In this document: piece by piece, positions 44,271 through 57,324 of the stretch
Layout: each line of letters starts with the position of its first letter
Numbering within the stretch: position 1 is the stretch's first letter
Assembly (NCBI GenBank): GCA_037976565.1
Contig: CP137680.1
Span: 27,546,873 to 27,610,872 of the forward strand
DNA: 64,000 nt
Origin: Mesocentrotus franciscanus
Taxonomy: Eukaryota > Echinodermata > Echinoidea > Camarodonta > Strongylocentrotidae
Direction of reading: 5' to 3'
Made by a program: the position numbers and the translations under genes
The notes under the pieces: model-generated
What the model was told of the DNA's origin: nothing
What the model saw: only the letters and a program-made list of their open reading frames with translations
Databases searched by the model: none

Positions 44271-46887
44271 AGTGCACTAAGAATGTTACGATGGAGTTCT
44301 GAATATCTAGATTAAGTTTTTTTTTTTAAACCTTTTTATAGTCACAGCACCCTTTTTAAAAATATAATGTTTGCGTCACCCTCCCAAATTCATTACACAA
44401 CCATCATTCCCCATCACTCCGGTACACGTCAAATGCCATTCACACACGTACGAACACATTTTGAGCAAAAAACAATGACATTTTTAGTGTGGTAAAAATG
44501 TTATTGTGTAAACAAATACACTAGATGAGATATGATATTATGTATGCGGGCAACTTGATGCCAGATACATGAATACCAGTCAAATATATGCAGTCACTTC
44601 GATGCACGAGTAGAAGAATATTCCGCCATCTCGTTGCCCATAATCATCCTGTTTCTAAGACTGCTCTGAGCGAGTGAAGCGAACGAGCACGGTAAAAATG
44701 TAATTTCGAGATCAACAAAAAATATTGATATCGATGGGCACCTTGCTGCCCGAATGTGAGGATATTCGGACAGCTCGCTGTCAAAAGAGATATTCTGCTG
44801 CCGACAGAGATATTGTGGCACCGTGTTGACTAAACATGTGGGTGTTCAGGCACTTCACCTACTGAAATCATACTGTTTCTAAATGTTGCGAGAGAGCGAA
44901 GTGAGCGAGAAAAAGATTGTCTTTAAATTATTTCTTCATAAAAATACATAGCGGTTTACAGTATTTTGTTTTCACGAGATTGACGATTATTTCGGATCAA
45001 AAAATAGGTTTTCAATTAATTTCTCTCGCAGCACCCCTAGAGATGTCCAGCGGCACGCCGGTTGAAAAACGCTGTAGTACACTAAAGCCTGGTGCCCCTC
45101 TCCAATGGCTGAGCCCACGCTATGCCACTGGTAGCAATACCATGAAAGAGCAATTGCATATACACAGAGGGTAAACCGGTCTATTCGAATCCTCCTTATA
45201 TCATCATTTGTATCTATATCTAATGGCGTACCTTGGGATTTTGGCGCCCGAGGAATAAAATAATTATTTAAACAAATATGCCTAAATTAAATTGGCGCCT
45301 TTTCTCCACGTGTCCCAAACTTACAACCTCAAGCGATTGTGTTATGAATGTTTGAAAAACGACATCACTGTATATACATCTATTATATGCGAATCTCGGA
45401 TTGACAATTTGGTCGGTGTATTCTGACGTACACACGAACAACTCTCCCGCTTGTCGTGTACAAAAATATCGTTCATTTTTGTTTTCTCCTAAGCGCCTTA
45501 TCCCTTGGGACACTCATCAGAATATATTATGGATAGCATATTGTTACAGGTCCTCTAAAATGTAAAGACCCTCCTGTTTTACACATTTTGAAAAATTGAA
45601 ATTTTTGTCATTTTGGGTGTTGAAACAAAAGAGAAAGTTGTCCGGCACTACGTCACAGTGACCTTACCAATCTATCAATTCGAGTTTCCCATACGTACAC
45701 TGTATAATGATTACAATTTGCAAAATCAATATCGTTCTTAGTTTTGTCCGTATTCATTCGAACTTAATTTCACCATTCTGCTGTTCTGATATTTGTTTTT
45801 TTGCTTTGCTTTCTTTCAGAGTACTTGTCTATCTAGGTTGGAATTTCTTTTTAATTTTGATAAATACCTAAACAAGCGAGAAAAGAAAGCGACCGAGCGG
45901 TGGTTTACCAATGTTCCTTTATCTTCACAAATCAAACAAACACTTTCTTACCCAATATACCACATAATTTGCAAGGGAGCACAGCATCTGAGTGTTAGCG
46001 TTTCTTTTAGATTTTTTAATATTCAATGTTTTTTTAGATTCAATACTTCCCAACCTCGAAAACACTGAAAACACTTGCTGATGGCCCATGTATATAGGCT
46101 AAAAGAAAAAGTCAACATATTTGTACAGAAGCTTAAACGTGCAGCGAGAAGGCGACTTGTTTAACCGTATTTTGAGGAAACTGACACGCGATAAGAACCA
46201 GGGGCCTGTTCTTGTCTAGTATAGTCGTATCGTACGAACATTTACTGGGCGGGTCTCCTGAGCAAACACCGAAAATCGGCTAGCTGTTATGTCAACTAAC
46301 CACCTCTTCAAAACTAGTTTCTTTTTACGACGTTTGTCATAAGATGTTGTTTTCTAGTCTGTCCGACCGTTTCGCTTTACAATGATTCTTTATTCTTTAT
46401 ACGAGTGTCGTATATACTTAACATGATTAGGGCACTGAATTTTGATGTACTCCTATTTCTTAAAGTCCAAATGCAAACTAGGTTTGAGTACCATGCTCTT
46501 ATAGGGGCTTGTGTTGATGCAACCATGTGATGAAAGATTGGTCCTGTAGGTATTTCATATTGAATTTGAAATCTGTTTGGATCGAGCTGTACAGCAAGAA
46601 TCAATATTTCACTATAGTTCGTTATTGGACGTTTCTTTACACAAGGTTATTTTCTAGTCTGCACGTCCCTTTCGCAATACAATGATTCTTTATTATATTT
46701 ATACTTTGAATGAGTTCAAGTTTGTGTACATTTCGTGTAGGCTGAACACGCACTGAAGTGACTGAACTTTGATCTACTCCTACTGTAGAAATTGCAAACT
46801 CATAGGTTGGAGTACCACGGTTCTTAGAGTAGCATGTGAAGAAAAGAAGGTGGCCTAAAAGGTGACATTCCAAGAGTCCTGTCGGTA

Positions 46888-46896
46888 CTTTATATT
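46888..46896 (+). promoter_or_regulatory. TATA-like element upstream of SULT B
   Basis: CTTTATATT lies 81 bases before the shared ATG (46977), inside a block conserved in all three units. Unit C has the same sequence at 57207-57215. Unit A reads CTTTATAGG at 29428-29436. A start site about 30 bases downstream would leave a short 5' UTR. Confidence 0.35.
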
Positions 46897-46976
46897 GACG
46901 GTGAAATCGGACGGGGCTAGCTGTATAGCGAGAAATAATTTTTCGCCAGTAAGAAGAGAAGGATCGGGATCCAAAC

Positions 46977-46992
46977 ATGGCTGGAACTAAAG
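46977..46992 (+). CDS. SULT copy B exon 1
   Basis: It has the same five codons plus one base as in copy A, followed by the canonical donor GTAAGT. Confidence 0.65.
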
Positions 46993-47005
46993 GTAAGTTG
47001 CTTGA

Positions 47006-47303
47006 TCGAGAGAATCATATTAAAGAGAGAATCATATTAGACAGAGAGAATCATATTAGAGAGAGAATAATAATTAGAGAGAAAATCATATTAGAGAGAG
47101 AATCATATTAGAGAGAGAATCATAATTAGAGAGAGAATCATAATTAGAGAGAGAATCATATTAGAGAGAGAATCATATTAGAGAGAGAATCATAGCAGAG
47201 AGAGAATCATAGCAGAGAGAGAATCATATTAGAGAGAGAATCATGATTAGAGAGAGAATCATATTAGAGAGAGAATCATAATTAGAGAGAGAATCATAAT
47301 TAG
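47006..47303. repeat. AGAGAGAGAATCATATT minisatellite, ~17 units, SULT B intron 1
   Basis: A 16-18 base unit (AGAGAGAGAATCATATT or AATCATAATT variants) is repeated directly after exon 1. Copy A has only about two units near 29540-29575 and copy C about 35. Confidence 0.9.
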
Positions 47304-47764
47304 TTTGTTTGACTCTGAATAACTCATCTCTAAGCTGAAATGTGCCAAGACAGTATAAGAAAGGGCTCGTCTTTAGGAATAATTATAATTATAATTTATA
47401 ATAATTAAGTTACCAATAAATCGCTACCCAATGCGATCCCTGGACGTTGTCTTTATTATGAAACTCGATTTTGATACTAATATCATCTTGACTGTGATGA
47501 CAATCTCATCATAATTTTTATGTTTGATACCAATTATGCAAATCTCAACTAAAGTTTGGCATCGATTTCATTTAGAGGTGATATGAATTTCAACTTGAGT
47601 TTGATATTTATCTCATCTTGACTCTGATGCCAATATTATCAGTTCTTTAGTTTGACGCCATTTCTTCTTGAATTTAATCTGATCTTAACTTGAAATTAAT
47701 ACCAATATATCGGGTTTGACGTCAATCTCAACTCGAGTTTGATATCGATCTGTTTTTTTGTTTT

Positions 47765-47977
47765 TTTTACCTGACTGCTAAGCAAGAATGTGTATGCTTG
47801 TAATTTAGCAATCAGTAGACTGACGGCTTTAAGTCCTCTCCGAGGACTTGATAATGAGGATTAATGCATTACCAAAGGGCACTACCGCATCGACTTGGTT
47901 TCGAACCCGGGACCTCGATCCCGGTTACGAGACCACTGCTCTACCAATGCGCTCTACCACTGACCCATTGCGCCTCC
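47765..47977 (-). repeat. tRNA-derived SINE, second family, unit B
   Basis: Orthologous copy of the SINE at 30048-30260, with the same A-box-like and B-box words. Confidence 0.8.
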
Positions 47978-48195
47978 TCATCTTGACTTTGATGCCAATC
48001 TAATTATCTTTAAGGGTAATGTCAATCTCTAATTTAACTCAAGTTTGTATTTATAATAATTACAATACAACAATAGTGAATTCTTGTTAACGATTAATCA
48101 CCAATTCTAGTAATGACGATGCTGGTAATAATAAAATGATAAATAATTACAATGATTCATTGCTAACAATTCTAATAATGTGTATGTATTTTTAG

Positions 48196-48384
48196 AACCT
48201 GTCCGGGGTTGGACCGGGGAGATGTCATTCCTCCTCGCCGAGGCTCCGGCACATGTTGCCAAAACTTGCTACGAGTACGATAACACCATCACGAGCTTTT
48301 TCTTTACCAAGAAGTGTATCGAGCAGACCAAGAATTTCAAACTCCGATCGGATGACGTGTTCATTATCACTTATCCAAAGACAG
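48196..48384 (+). CDS. SULT copy B exon 2
   Basis: 189 bases, full frame, EPVRGWTGEM to IITYPKTG, with the same splice signals as copy A. Confidence 0.85.
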
Positions 48385-49098
48385 GTGGGTAACCTAAAGC
48401 TCCTCTTACACTTTCCCGTACGAGGTAACATTAATTACGAGTTAAGTACGGACTGAGCACGAGTTGGTTACGATGTGAGTACGAATTGAAAGCCAAGTAA
48501 CCAACAACTCGTACAGTGCTCAGGATAGCTCGGTGAAGAAACTCCTAGTATATTTCAGATGCTCAAAATGCACCCGAGTCGGTACGAGCTACTAGTAATA
48601 GTATGATAATACTAATAATACTAATTTGTACGAGTTCCCTGGCTGTCTTCCAATTGGAGTGCAGTTCCCAGTTTACATACATTAACTGTGTACGAATCCT
48701 TTGCTTTGAATGAACTTTATAGTAATTGTAGTACGGAGTCTAGAATTGGTCGATTAATAAATTCACAGCTATATCATAATTATGTCACTCCCGAGTGGAG
48801 ACGGATATAATCGGTCGTCATAGCTCATAAAGCATCATGTTCTAACATCGCAAAACGTGGCAATTTTTACATGAAGACAAGAACTCTCTTTGGATTTTTA
48901 TAATGAGTCTTTTTCATGAGTCTTGAACTATTAAAAGCCTCGCCGTTTGATTTTGCAATGGTTATTCTTGATTATCATAATTTGCAAGTGCTTGTTGTAT
49001 TTATATTGTATATTGTTTATCAAACATGAACCCTTATTTGAAAAAGAAAGAAATGCATACAATGGTGCACCTTCATTTTGTTTCTATGGTACCTGCAG

Positions 49099-49226
49099 GA
49101 ACCACATGGGCTCAACACATCATGATGTTGGTGCGAGAGGAAGCCGATCTGTCCTTCTTTGAAGGGAAGCATATCATGAAGCTGGTTCCATTCTTGGAAT
49201 ATCCTGATGTACCGGATGCTGGGGCG
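49099..49226 (+). CDS. SULT copy B exon 3
   Basis: 128 bases after acceptor GTACCTGCAG. It completes the PAPS loop and ends PDVPDAGA before GTAAAT. Confidence 0.85.
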
Positions 49227-49858
49227 GTAAATATAAGCTAATTAGCATCAAGCCCGATACACATGGGGCGTTTCAATAGAATTCATGACACAGTAAAAAT
49301 AGGCCCCTTACCCTGTAGATTATGAAGGCTGCGCCAGGAGTTGTTGCACAAATGTTCTCTATGCTGATGTTTGTTTGCCTAGAATCCCTAGATCATTCAT
49401 TTTCGGATTTTCGGATAAATCCGAAACCTTGCACATGCCATGGCACTCTGCTTCAGAGATTGCGCCTTGACCCGTTCTCAGCATTCAAGTTGCTGATTGT
49501 CTTAGAATAACGAAACTGAACGCCTTCATGTGCGCCGGGTTTAACTCGTATGTACGGCGGATCTAGGCATGGGTCTGAAAGGCAATTGCAGACATTCAGC
49601 CTTAAGTGCATAAATCATCATATCAGATAGTGATTTCTCACTCTCCTATATACCCCCCGCCCATCCACCTACCCTCTCTCTGCCCCATATCCGTCTCGAA
49701 ACTAGAACTATAATAATTTGCTCCAAATAACCCTGTAGGTCTCGAACAATTAATAGAGGTACAAGTACTTTGCTGAAATAAGGACATAGTTATTAACGTT
49801 TAAGTGTTTGTGTTTTGTTGACATTACTTGACTTTGGTTTGAAATCCCCTTCGTTTAG

Positions 49859-50129
49859 TTCAAGACGGAGGCAGAGATAAACATCGCACCAACATGCGTT
49901 GAAACTGCAGACGCAATGCCAACCGATACACCCAGAATACTGAAAACACACGTGGACCAAAGATGGCTTCCTGAGGGACTCAAAGATGACCCCAAGGCCA
50001 AGGTTGTGTACGTGGCTAGGAACCCGAAGGATACAGCTGTTTCTTACTACCACTTCTGCCTGTTGATCAAAGATCTTCCAAACTACGCGTCGTGGGACGA
50101 GTTCTTTGAAGAGTTTATTGCCGATAGAG
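49859..50129 (+). CDS. SULT copy B exon 4
   Basis: 271 bases with KTH, WLPEGLKDD and VARNPKDTAVSYYHF, ending EEFIADR before GTAATC. Confidence 0.9.
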
Positions 50130-50810
50130 GTAATCTCTCTGAATTGGCTACGACTGAGATTAACCCTGACAAGCTACTTTGCTTTTGTTTGTTTTTTCCC
50201 CTCTGCATACTGGTTTATCATCTTATTTCCCCCTTTGTCATTTGCTTGTTATGTATGTATTCCTTTGCATTTTATAATGTACATTTTCGTATTTGCATGT
50301 TGTTGTTTTTTAACTGGAATGTAGAAAAATAAATGAAATGAAATGTATATCAACAATTTTCTAACATGTAGGAATATGCAATTCGCGTATATCAAGGGTA
50401 GATCGAGGATTGTGAATGTACGAGATATAATTCTATTAATTTACTCTTATATAAGAAATATCAAATAATGAATATTACATGTAGGCCTACGCCAATTAAT
50501 GCCTATATCAAATGCATTGCCATACGAAATGTAAGATGATATAAGTTTTGTTAAATAAGATTATCACTACGTAAGTCACGGTGATATAGGTTCGAGTGGC
50601 AGTGGTTGAAGGGATTCTCCAGGTGATGTAGGCTATTAAATGGGGCCATCCAAGTCGATCGACAGCCCACGAGACCGACATTGTCAGTCTGGTGGGCTGC
50701 TGGTATAGTGGGCTGTCGGTCTCGTGGGCTCTAGTCAGCTAAATTTGGGAATGGTCATTCTTTATTGTGAATTAAACCTTACAATTCTGTCTTCTCCATA
50801 TCTCGTCCAG

Positions 50811-50905
50811 TTCCTGGCGGTTCTTGGTTTAAACACACTCTACACTGGTGGAAGCTCAGGAATCATCCAAATGTTCTGTTTCTTACCTATGAAGACATGA
50901 AACAG
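50811..50905 (+). CDS. SULT copy B exon 5
   Basis: 95 bases encoding VPGGSWFKHTLHWWK through TYEDMKQ. Two residues differ from copy A around the WF.HTL segment (Asp to Lys, Tyr to His). Confidence 0.9.
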
Positions 50906-51439
50906 GTAAGATATAAACGTTCAGTGTCAAACCCTATGACACTGAAGACAAAGTTGGTTTCATGGAACCTCAGAAAAGTTTTGAGAATGGCCGTGAGACT
51001 GGCATTTCGGTTGCGTGTAATGTATTCTCCTCGGCTTTCGGTCTCAATTGCCGTGGATTTCTTGGGCTGTAGCCATATTTCATTAGGGTACATAACAAAG
51101 AAACAGACAAGTCATTAAGAGAGTTGCATACTTGCAGAATATTCTGAAAAGGGTTTGTTTATGTGGTCACAAGGAGTCGGAGGCGATTCGATAGCATCTT
51201 ACAACAACAACAATAACAGAACAAAATATTTCTTCATTGGAATCCTGTGGAATGAACTCACAATATTAATCAAATCAGAGATTTTTATTTTTGTAAGAAT
51301 AACTTTTTTCTTTAGACAAATTATGTAAGTGACGATGGGTACAATATGATGAATTCATAAAATGAATGTTTCAACCATATATATCTTTGGGAGCTTCCTT
51401 GGTTTCAGAGGGAAAAACAATAAACGAAATACATGTCAT

Positions 51440-51532
51440 GTAGTATGTCTGACCATTATCTGTCATCTTTTTCGACGTTTCTACTCATTGAGTAGAAACG
51501 TCGAAAGAGATGACAGATAATGGTCAGACATA
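51440..51532. repeat. Hairpin in SULT B intron 5
   Basis: TATGTCTGACCATTATCTGT and TCGACGTTTCTACTC are followed by their reverse complements around CATT, giving arms of about 46 bases. Copy A has only one arm of this sequence near 40730-40785, so the second arm arose in B by inverted duplication or was lost in A. Confidence 0.85.
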
Positions 51533-51573
51533 CCTACTTCGCTACGCATACTTTCTCAATATTATTGTGATAG

Positions 51574-51756
51574 GACTCGAGGAAAGCCGTAGTTCAGATT
51601 GCCGAGTTCATGGGAAAATCTTTACCAAACGACATCATTGACCGTATCGTCGATGCGACAAGTTTCAAATTCATGAAGAAGAGTAAAAGCATGAACCCCG
51701 ACCTCGCTTACGAGAAAGAAATGGACACCACAAACAAGAAATCGTTCATGCGAAAG
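51574..51756 (+). CDS. SULT copy B exon 6 (one base short)
   Basis: 183 bases. It aligns base for base with copy A until the last nine, where one G is missing before the donor. Confidence 0.8.
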
Positions 51757-51789
51757 GTAAAGCGTCTGGTGCAGGTCTACGCTCTGTAA

Positions 51790-52113
51790 TTCTCTGTCCC
51801 ATTGTCTTATATTTCATACATCTGTCCCATTAAATACATTGGTCCTCTTACTAATTAGTCTAATGACACCTTATTGGTCATGTGGCATAGTGCTCTTTCT
51901 TCCCATTGGTCCAATAGCAAACTGTTTAACTGACCAATTGGTCCTTTGTTCCATGGGGTTTATGTCACATTATTTGGTCCGTCGTCCGATTGAAGCTATA
52001 ATTATGTCTCACTGGTCCTCCTTATCATGGGTCCGTCGTCGTATATGTCCAATGTCCCATTGGTCCTTCGTCCCATGGTCCTATGTCACATTGGTCCTTC
52101 CTAATTATGGGTC

Positions 52114-52145
<32 letters not shown>

Positions 52146-52480
52146 CACATTCGACTTCTGTCCCACTTGTCCTTTGTCACAATGGTTATCCGTCCCATTT
52201 ATCATATGAATTTTGTCTCTGACACCTTCATCCTCCGTCCAATTAGTCCAATATCACATTGGTTTACGTCCCACATGCCAAGATAGTCCTTTGTTCCATG
52301 AGTCGCATGGAACATGGACCTATGTACCTTTGGTGGTCATAATAATTATTTCACTTTGCATGCTCCTCCATCCCATTGTTCCAATGTCAGTCAAATTGGT
52401 TCTCCGTCCCATTAGTACTTATGTCACGTGAGACATTGATGCTCTCTCCCATTCGTCCTATGGTACATTTGTGATATCAA
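51790..52480. repeat. GTCCCATTGGTCC word array in SULT B intron 6, with (TA)n
   Basis: Same array as 41040-41720. A TA microsatellite of about 37 bases at 52108-52144 is specific to this copy. Confidence 0.75.
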
Positions 52481-52698
52481 TATTCCTATGAGAGGCTGAA
52501 GTCCCTAAGTCCCCCCTCACCTCCCTACGTACACCTGGAGCCAGTCGGTGTCACATTCAAACCTCCAAATATTGCTAGAAATCTATGCGTTGAACTTGTA
52601 CAAACATTTTGAATATTTATCGTAATTTTGCCGACTTCTAAACGTTTCATTTCTATTGTATGAATTTAAACCCTTTTCTTCTTTATATATGTATGTAG

Positions 52699-52808
52699 GG
52701 GTGGTTGGAGATTGGAAGAATTACTTCTCAGAAGATCAGAATCGTCGATTTGATCAACTCTACCAAGAAAAGATGGCAGGATCTGGACTCGAATTAAAAT
52801 TTGAATAA
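52699..52808 (+). pseudogene. SULT copy B exon 7, read out of frame
   Basis: The 110 bases still encode VVGDWKNYFSEDQ through LELKFE in the ancestral frame, so the exon itself is undamaged. The shift comes from exon 6. Confidence 0.8.
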
Positions 52809-53119
52809 TCATGATCAGAGACGGTGATCCCGGAAACCCTCCTCCGTAAACTGTAAAGGGAAAATAATCCAAAAGGGGGTAGCACATAAGGCTAAATGCG
52901 ACAGCATACCTTATGTTCTAAAAGGCTCTATAGAAGGTGAAATTCCACTATTCACGAATGGCAAATCGTATTGCTCGGTTGCGACGCGCGCTCGCATATA
53001 ACCTACTTTATCTTCATCCTGTTATGACAAGAAAACACGGTCCCTGATCATGAATTCATACTAACATCACTGTCTCATTCTGTTTAAATTCATTATTCCG
53101 CTTTGATTCACACATAAGT

Positions 53120-53320
53120 CACACATAATTGGCAAGGCATTAATCTACATTTGCCACTCTCCACCCAGGTGAAGTAAATGGGTACCCGGTAGGAAGAAAT
53201 ATTTGAATGCTTTAGCGCCTTACTATGGCAGCTCAGCTACAGCCGGGCCCCTTATGATACTTTGTATATTCATAATATTATAGTGGCTGCGCTATATAGA
53301 TTGACTTATTATTATTATTA
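53120..53320 (+). repeat. SINE downstream of SULT B
   Basis: Orthologous to the SINE at 42735-42945, with small deletions. Confidence 0.7.
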
Positions 53321-53828
53321 TAATTATGTATCTTGGAAGAAGAACAAATATGTTTGTCTTTTATACTGAATTATAAAGACACATCAACTAATCTTAACCA
53401 AATAATCGAGTGACCTTTTACTTCTATTTTGCATAATAATCAGCGTTTTGTTTCTAAAGCTTTGTTCTTCTACGAAAGTGTGAGTTGTATGTGGTTAATG
53501 GTTATGTACTTTGATAAATGTACAAGTAAATGAAGAAATAATATAACTTTTCTTTACCATGAAATGTGCAACGATGACTTTTATGATCAGGCTTTAAAAA
53601 CATTTTGAAAATTTCTTTATAATAGTTCATGCTGTCGTTATGTAAATTCAGCGTAATTCTGTTATGAGCAACGTTGCTTTCATTATGTGATTATTATACA
53701 AAGAAACAAGTAGACAGTTGTATCGTTCAAAGAAAATCCAACTACGAACTGAACTATATAATTATATTTATTTCTCTGGATGCTCAATGTAGTGCCTAGA
53801 TTGCGTTGTCGAAAAATATACCAGTATG

Positions 53829-53834
53829 AATAAA
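53829..53834 (+). terminator. Candidate polyadenylation signal of SULT B
   Basis: AATAAA in the same context as after copy A, about 1,020 bases after the exon 7 end. Confidence 0.35.
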
Positions 53835-54321
53835 ACTATTCAACTCGAAAAGAAAAACATGTACGAGTGATACTTATCTATTTAAAAAAATGAATAGATT
53901 CTCGTGAACTATATTCTCTGATGTATTCAAAATAGTGGTAGCTACGGGGGGCACCCCCAATCGAATATTAAAATATTTTAAAAATGGGTGAGAGTGAGGG
54001 GAGAGATAAAGGAAAAGGGAAAGGAACGTGAGATGATATAAACAGATAGATTGTTCGAAAACGCTCTTCAAAGATTACAATATTATGTGAATCAGTGAAA
54101 TGGAAACAACATAAGTCTTAAATGAAATCTGTTGCAAGAGGTGCATTAAACAATTATCGAAAAATGCTTTGGGGTGCATGATCCAATATGCGTCCTTGAT
54201 GTAGCGTACAGCAGAGAAGAACACGAAAGGTAGGAGTGACAGAAGACAACATAATATGTGGAAAGAGATGTAGAGCGTATGTATATGATTGTGTCCGTTC
54301 ACTTAAAAAATGATTATTGTA

Positions 54322-54732
54322 TACGGTCACCTCTGCGTGTGCTGTATTACTTTGATAAATCATTACATTCCGTCCAGCTCTCAAAGCTCAAGATTTCTTG
54401 TTCTTCCTAAGCTCAATACTAAGCGTGGGGAGGGGGACCTTTGCTAATGCAGGGCTTTCGCTGTGGAATGCTCAACCTCGAGAGATTCTTAATTGGAGAT
54501 CAGTTGAAGTGCTTCAAAATAATTTTAAAACGTATCTGTTTAATTCGGCATATAATTAATTGCTCTGTAATGTTTGTACTTTCTATGTTACTGCTGTTCC
54601 TTAGTTTATAATGCAGGTAATCAAATGCTTCTTTGTGATCTCTGTTTTGTTTTTGTTTTTGTTTCACAAGTGCGCCTTGAGCATTTGATTTCAAGTGGAT
54701 TCGGCGCCTTATTATCATTTATTATCATTACA
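54322..54732 (+). mobile_element. LINE 3' fragment (L2/CR1-like), unit C
   Basis: Third copy of the fragment that starts each unit, with the same truncation point. Confidence 0.7.
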
Positions 54733-57206
54733 GGGCACTAAGAATGTTACGATGGTGTTCTGAATATCTAGATTAACGTTTTTAAAACCTTTTTATAGTC
54801 ACAGCACCCTTCTTAGAAATAAAAAGTTTCGCGTCACCCTCCCAAATTCATTACACAACCATCATTCCCCATCACTCTGGTACACGTCAAATGCCATTCA
54901 CACACGTACGAACACATTTTGAGCAAAAAACAATGACATTTTTAGTGTGGTAAAAATGTTATTGTGTAAACAAATACACTAGATGAGATATGATTTTATG
55001 TATGCGGGCAACTTGATGCCAGATACATGAATACCAGTCAAATATATGCAATCACTTCGATGCACGAGTAGAAGAATATTCCGGCATCTCGTTGCCCATA
55101 ATCATCCTGTTTCTAAGACTGCTCTAAGCGAGTGAAGCGAACGAGCACGGTAAAAATGTAATTTCGAGATCAACAAAAAATATTTGATATAGATGGGCAC
55201 CTTGCTACCTGAATGTGAGGATATACGGACACGAGAAAAAGACACTTAATTGTCTTGAAATTATTCTTTCTTAATAAATAAAAAAAAGATACATAGCGGT
55301 TTCTAGTATTTTGTTTTCACGAGATTGACGATTATTTCATAAAAAATAGGTGTTCAATTAATTTCTCTCGCAGCACCCCTAGAGATGTCCAGCAGCACCC
55401 CGGTTGAAAAACGCTGCAGTATAGACTAAGGACTGGTGCTCCTCTCCAATGGCTGAGCCCATGCTATGCCACCGGTAGCAATACCATGAAAGAGCAATTG
55501 CATATACACAGAGGGTAAACCGGTCTATTCGAGTCCTCCTTATATCATCATTTGTATCTATATCTAATGGCGTACCTTGGGATTTTGGCGCCCGAGGAAT
55601 AAAATAATTATTTAAAAAATATGCCTAAATTAAATTGGCGCCTTTTCTCCACGTGTCCCAAACTTACAACCTCAAGCGATTGTGTTATGAATGTTTGAAA
55701 AACGACATCACTGTATATGCATCTTTTATATGCGAATCTCGGATTGACAATTTGGTCAGTGTATTTTGACGTACACACGAACAACTCTCCCGCTTGTCGT
55801 GTACAAAAATATCGTTCATTTTTGTTTTCTACTGAGTGCCTTATCCCTTGGGACACTCATCAGAATATATTATGGATAGCATATTGTTACAGGTCCTCTA
55901 AAATGTAAAGACCCTCCTGTTTTACACATTTTGAAAAATTGAAATTTTGTCATTTTGGGTGTTGAAAGAAAAGAAAGTTGTCCGGCACTACGTCACAGTG
56001 ACCTTACCAATCTATCCAATTCGAGTTTCCCATACGTACACTGTATAATGATTACAATTTGCAAAATCAATATCGTTCTTAGTTTTGTCCGTTTTCATTC
56101 AAACTTAATTTCACCATTCTGCTGTTCTGATTTTTTTTGCTTTGCTTTCTTTCAGAGTAGTTGTCTATCTAGGTTGGAATTTCTTTTTAATTTTGATAAA
56201 TACCTAAACAAGCGAGAAAAGAAAGCGACCGAGCGGTGGTTTACCAATGCTCCTTTATCTTCACAAATCAAACAAACACTTTCTTACCCAATATACCATA
56301 TAATTTGCAAGGGAGCACAGCATCTGAGTGTTAGCGTTTCTTTTAGATTTTTTAATATTCAACGTTTTTTTAGATTCAATTCTTCCCAACCTCGAAAACA
56401 CTGAAAACACTTGCTGATGGCCCATGTATATAGGCTAAAAGAAAACGTCAACATATTTGTACAGCAGCAAGAAGGCGACTTGTTTAACCGTATTTTGAGG
56501 AAACTGACACGCGATAAGAACCAGGGGCCTGTTCTAGTCTAGTATAGTCGTATCGTACGAACATTTACTGGGCGGGTCTCCTGAGCAAACACCAAAAATC
56601 GGCTAGGTGTTATGTCAACTAACCACCTCTTCAAAACTAGTTTCTTTTTATGACGTTTGTCATACGATGTTGTTTTCTAGTCTGTCCGACCGTTTCGCTT
56701 TGCAATGATTTTTTATTCTTTATACGAGTGTCGTATATACTTAACATGATAAGGGCACTGAATTTTGATGTACTCCTATTTCTTAAAGTCCAAATGCAAA
56801 GGTTAAAGTACCATGCTCTTATAAGGGCTTGTGTTGATGCAACCATGTGATGAAAGATTGGTCCAGTAGGTATTTCATATTGAATTTGAAATCTGTTTGG
56901 ATCGAGCTTTACAGCAAGAATCATTATTTCACTATAGTTCGTTATTGGACGTTTCTTTACACAAGGTTATTTTCTAGTCTGCACGTCCCTTTCGCAATAC
57001 AATGATTCTTTATTATATTTATACTTTGAATGAGTTCAAGTTTGTGTACATTTCGTGTAGGCTGAACACGCACTGAAGTGACTGAACTTTGATCTACTCC
57101 TACTGTAGAAATTGCAAACTCATAGGTTGGAGTACCACGGTTCTTAGAGTAGCATGTGAAGAAAAGAAGGTGGCCTAAAGGTGACATTCCAAGAGTCCTG
57201 TCGGTA

Positions 57207-57215
57207 CTTTATATT
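57207..57215 (+). promoter_or_regulatory. TATA-like element upstream of SULT C
   Basis: CTTTATATT, identical to unit B, lies 81 bases before the ATG-terminal position at 57296. Confidence 0.3.
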
Positions 57216-57324
57216 GACGGTGAAATCGGACGGGGCTAGCTGTATAGCGAGAAATAATTTTTCGCCAGTAAGAAGAGAAGGATCGGGATCCAAACATGGC
57301 TGGAACTAAAGGTAAGTTGCTTGA

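Larger units (their letters stand above)
46977..52808 (+). pseudogene. Sulfotransferase copy B, frameshifted at the last junction
   Basis: Exons 46977-46992, 48196-48384, 49099-49226, 49859-50129, 50811-50905, 51574-51756 and 52699-52808 match copy A with canonical GT-AG sites. Exon 1 has a GT donor. TYPKTGTTW, KTH and VARNPKDTAVSYYHF are all present. Exon 6 is 183 bases instead of 184: ATGCGAAAG where A has ATGCGGAAAG. The frame therefore shifts in exon 7 and GDWKN is replaced by an unrelated tail of 32 residues ending at the TAA at 52795-52797. Loss of this PAPS contact would probably weaken or abolish activity. The first 294 residues look under constraint, so the lesion may be recent, polymorphic or a sequence error. 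Confidence 0.75.
43865..54321 (+). repeat. Tandem unit B of the sulfotransferase locus
   Basis: It has the same order as units A and C. It lacks most of the transposons in unit A and so serves as the near-original version of the unit. Long stretches are nearly identical to unit C, suggesting B and C split last. Confidence 0.85.
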
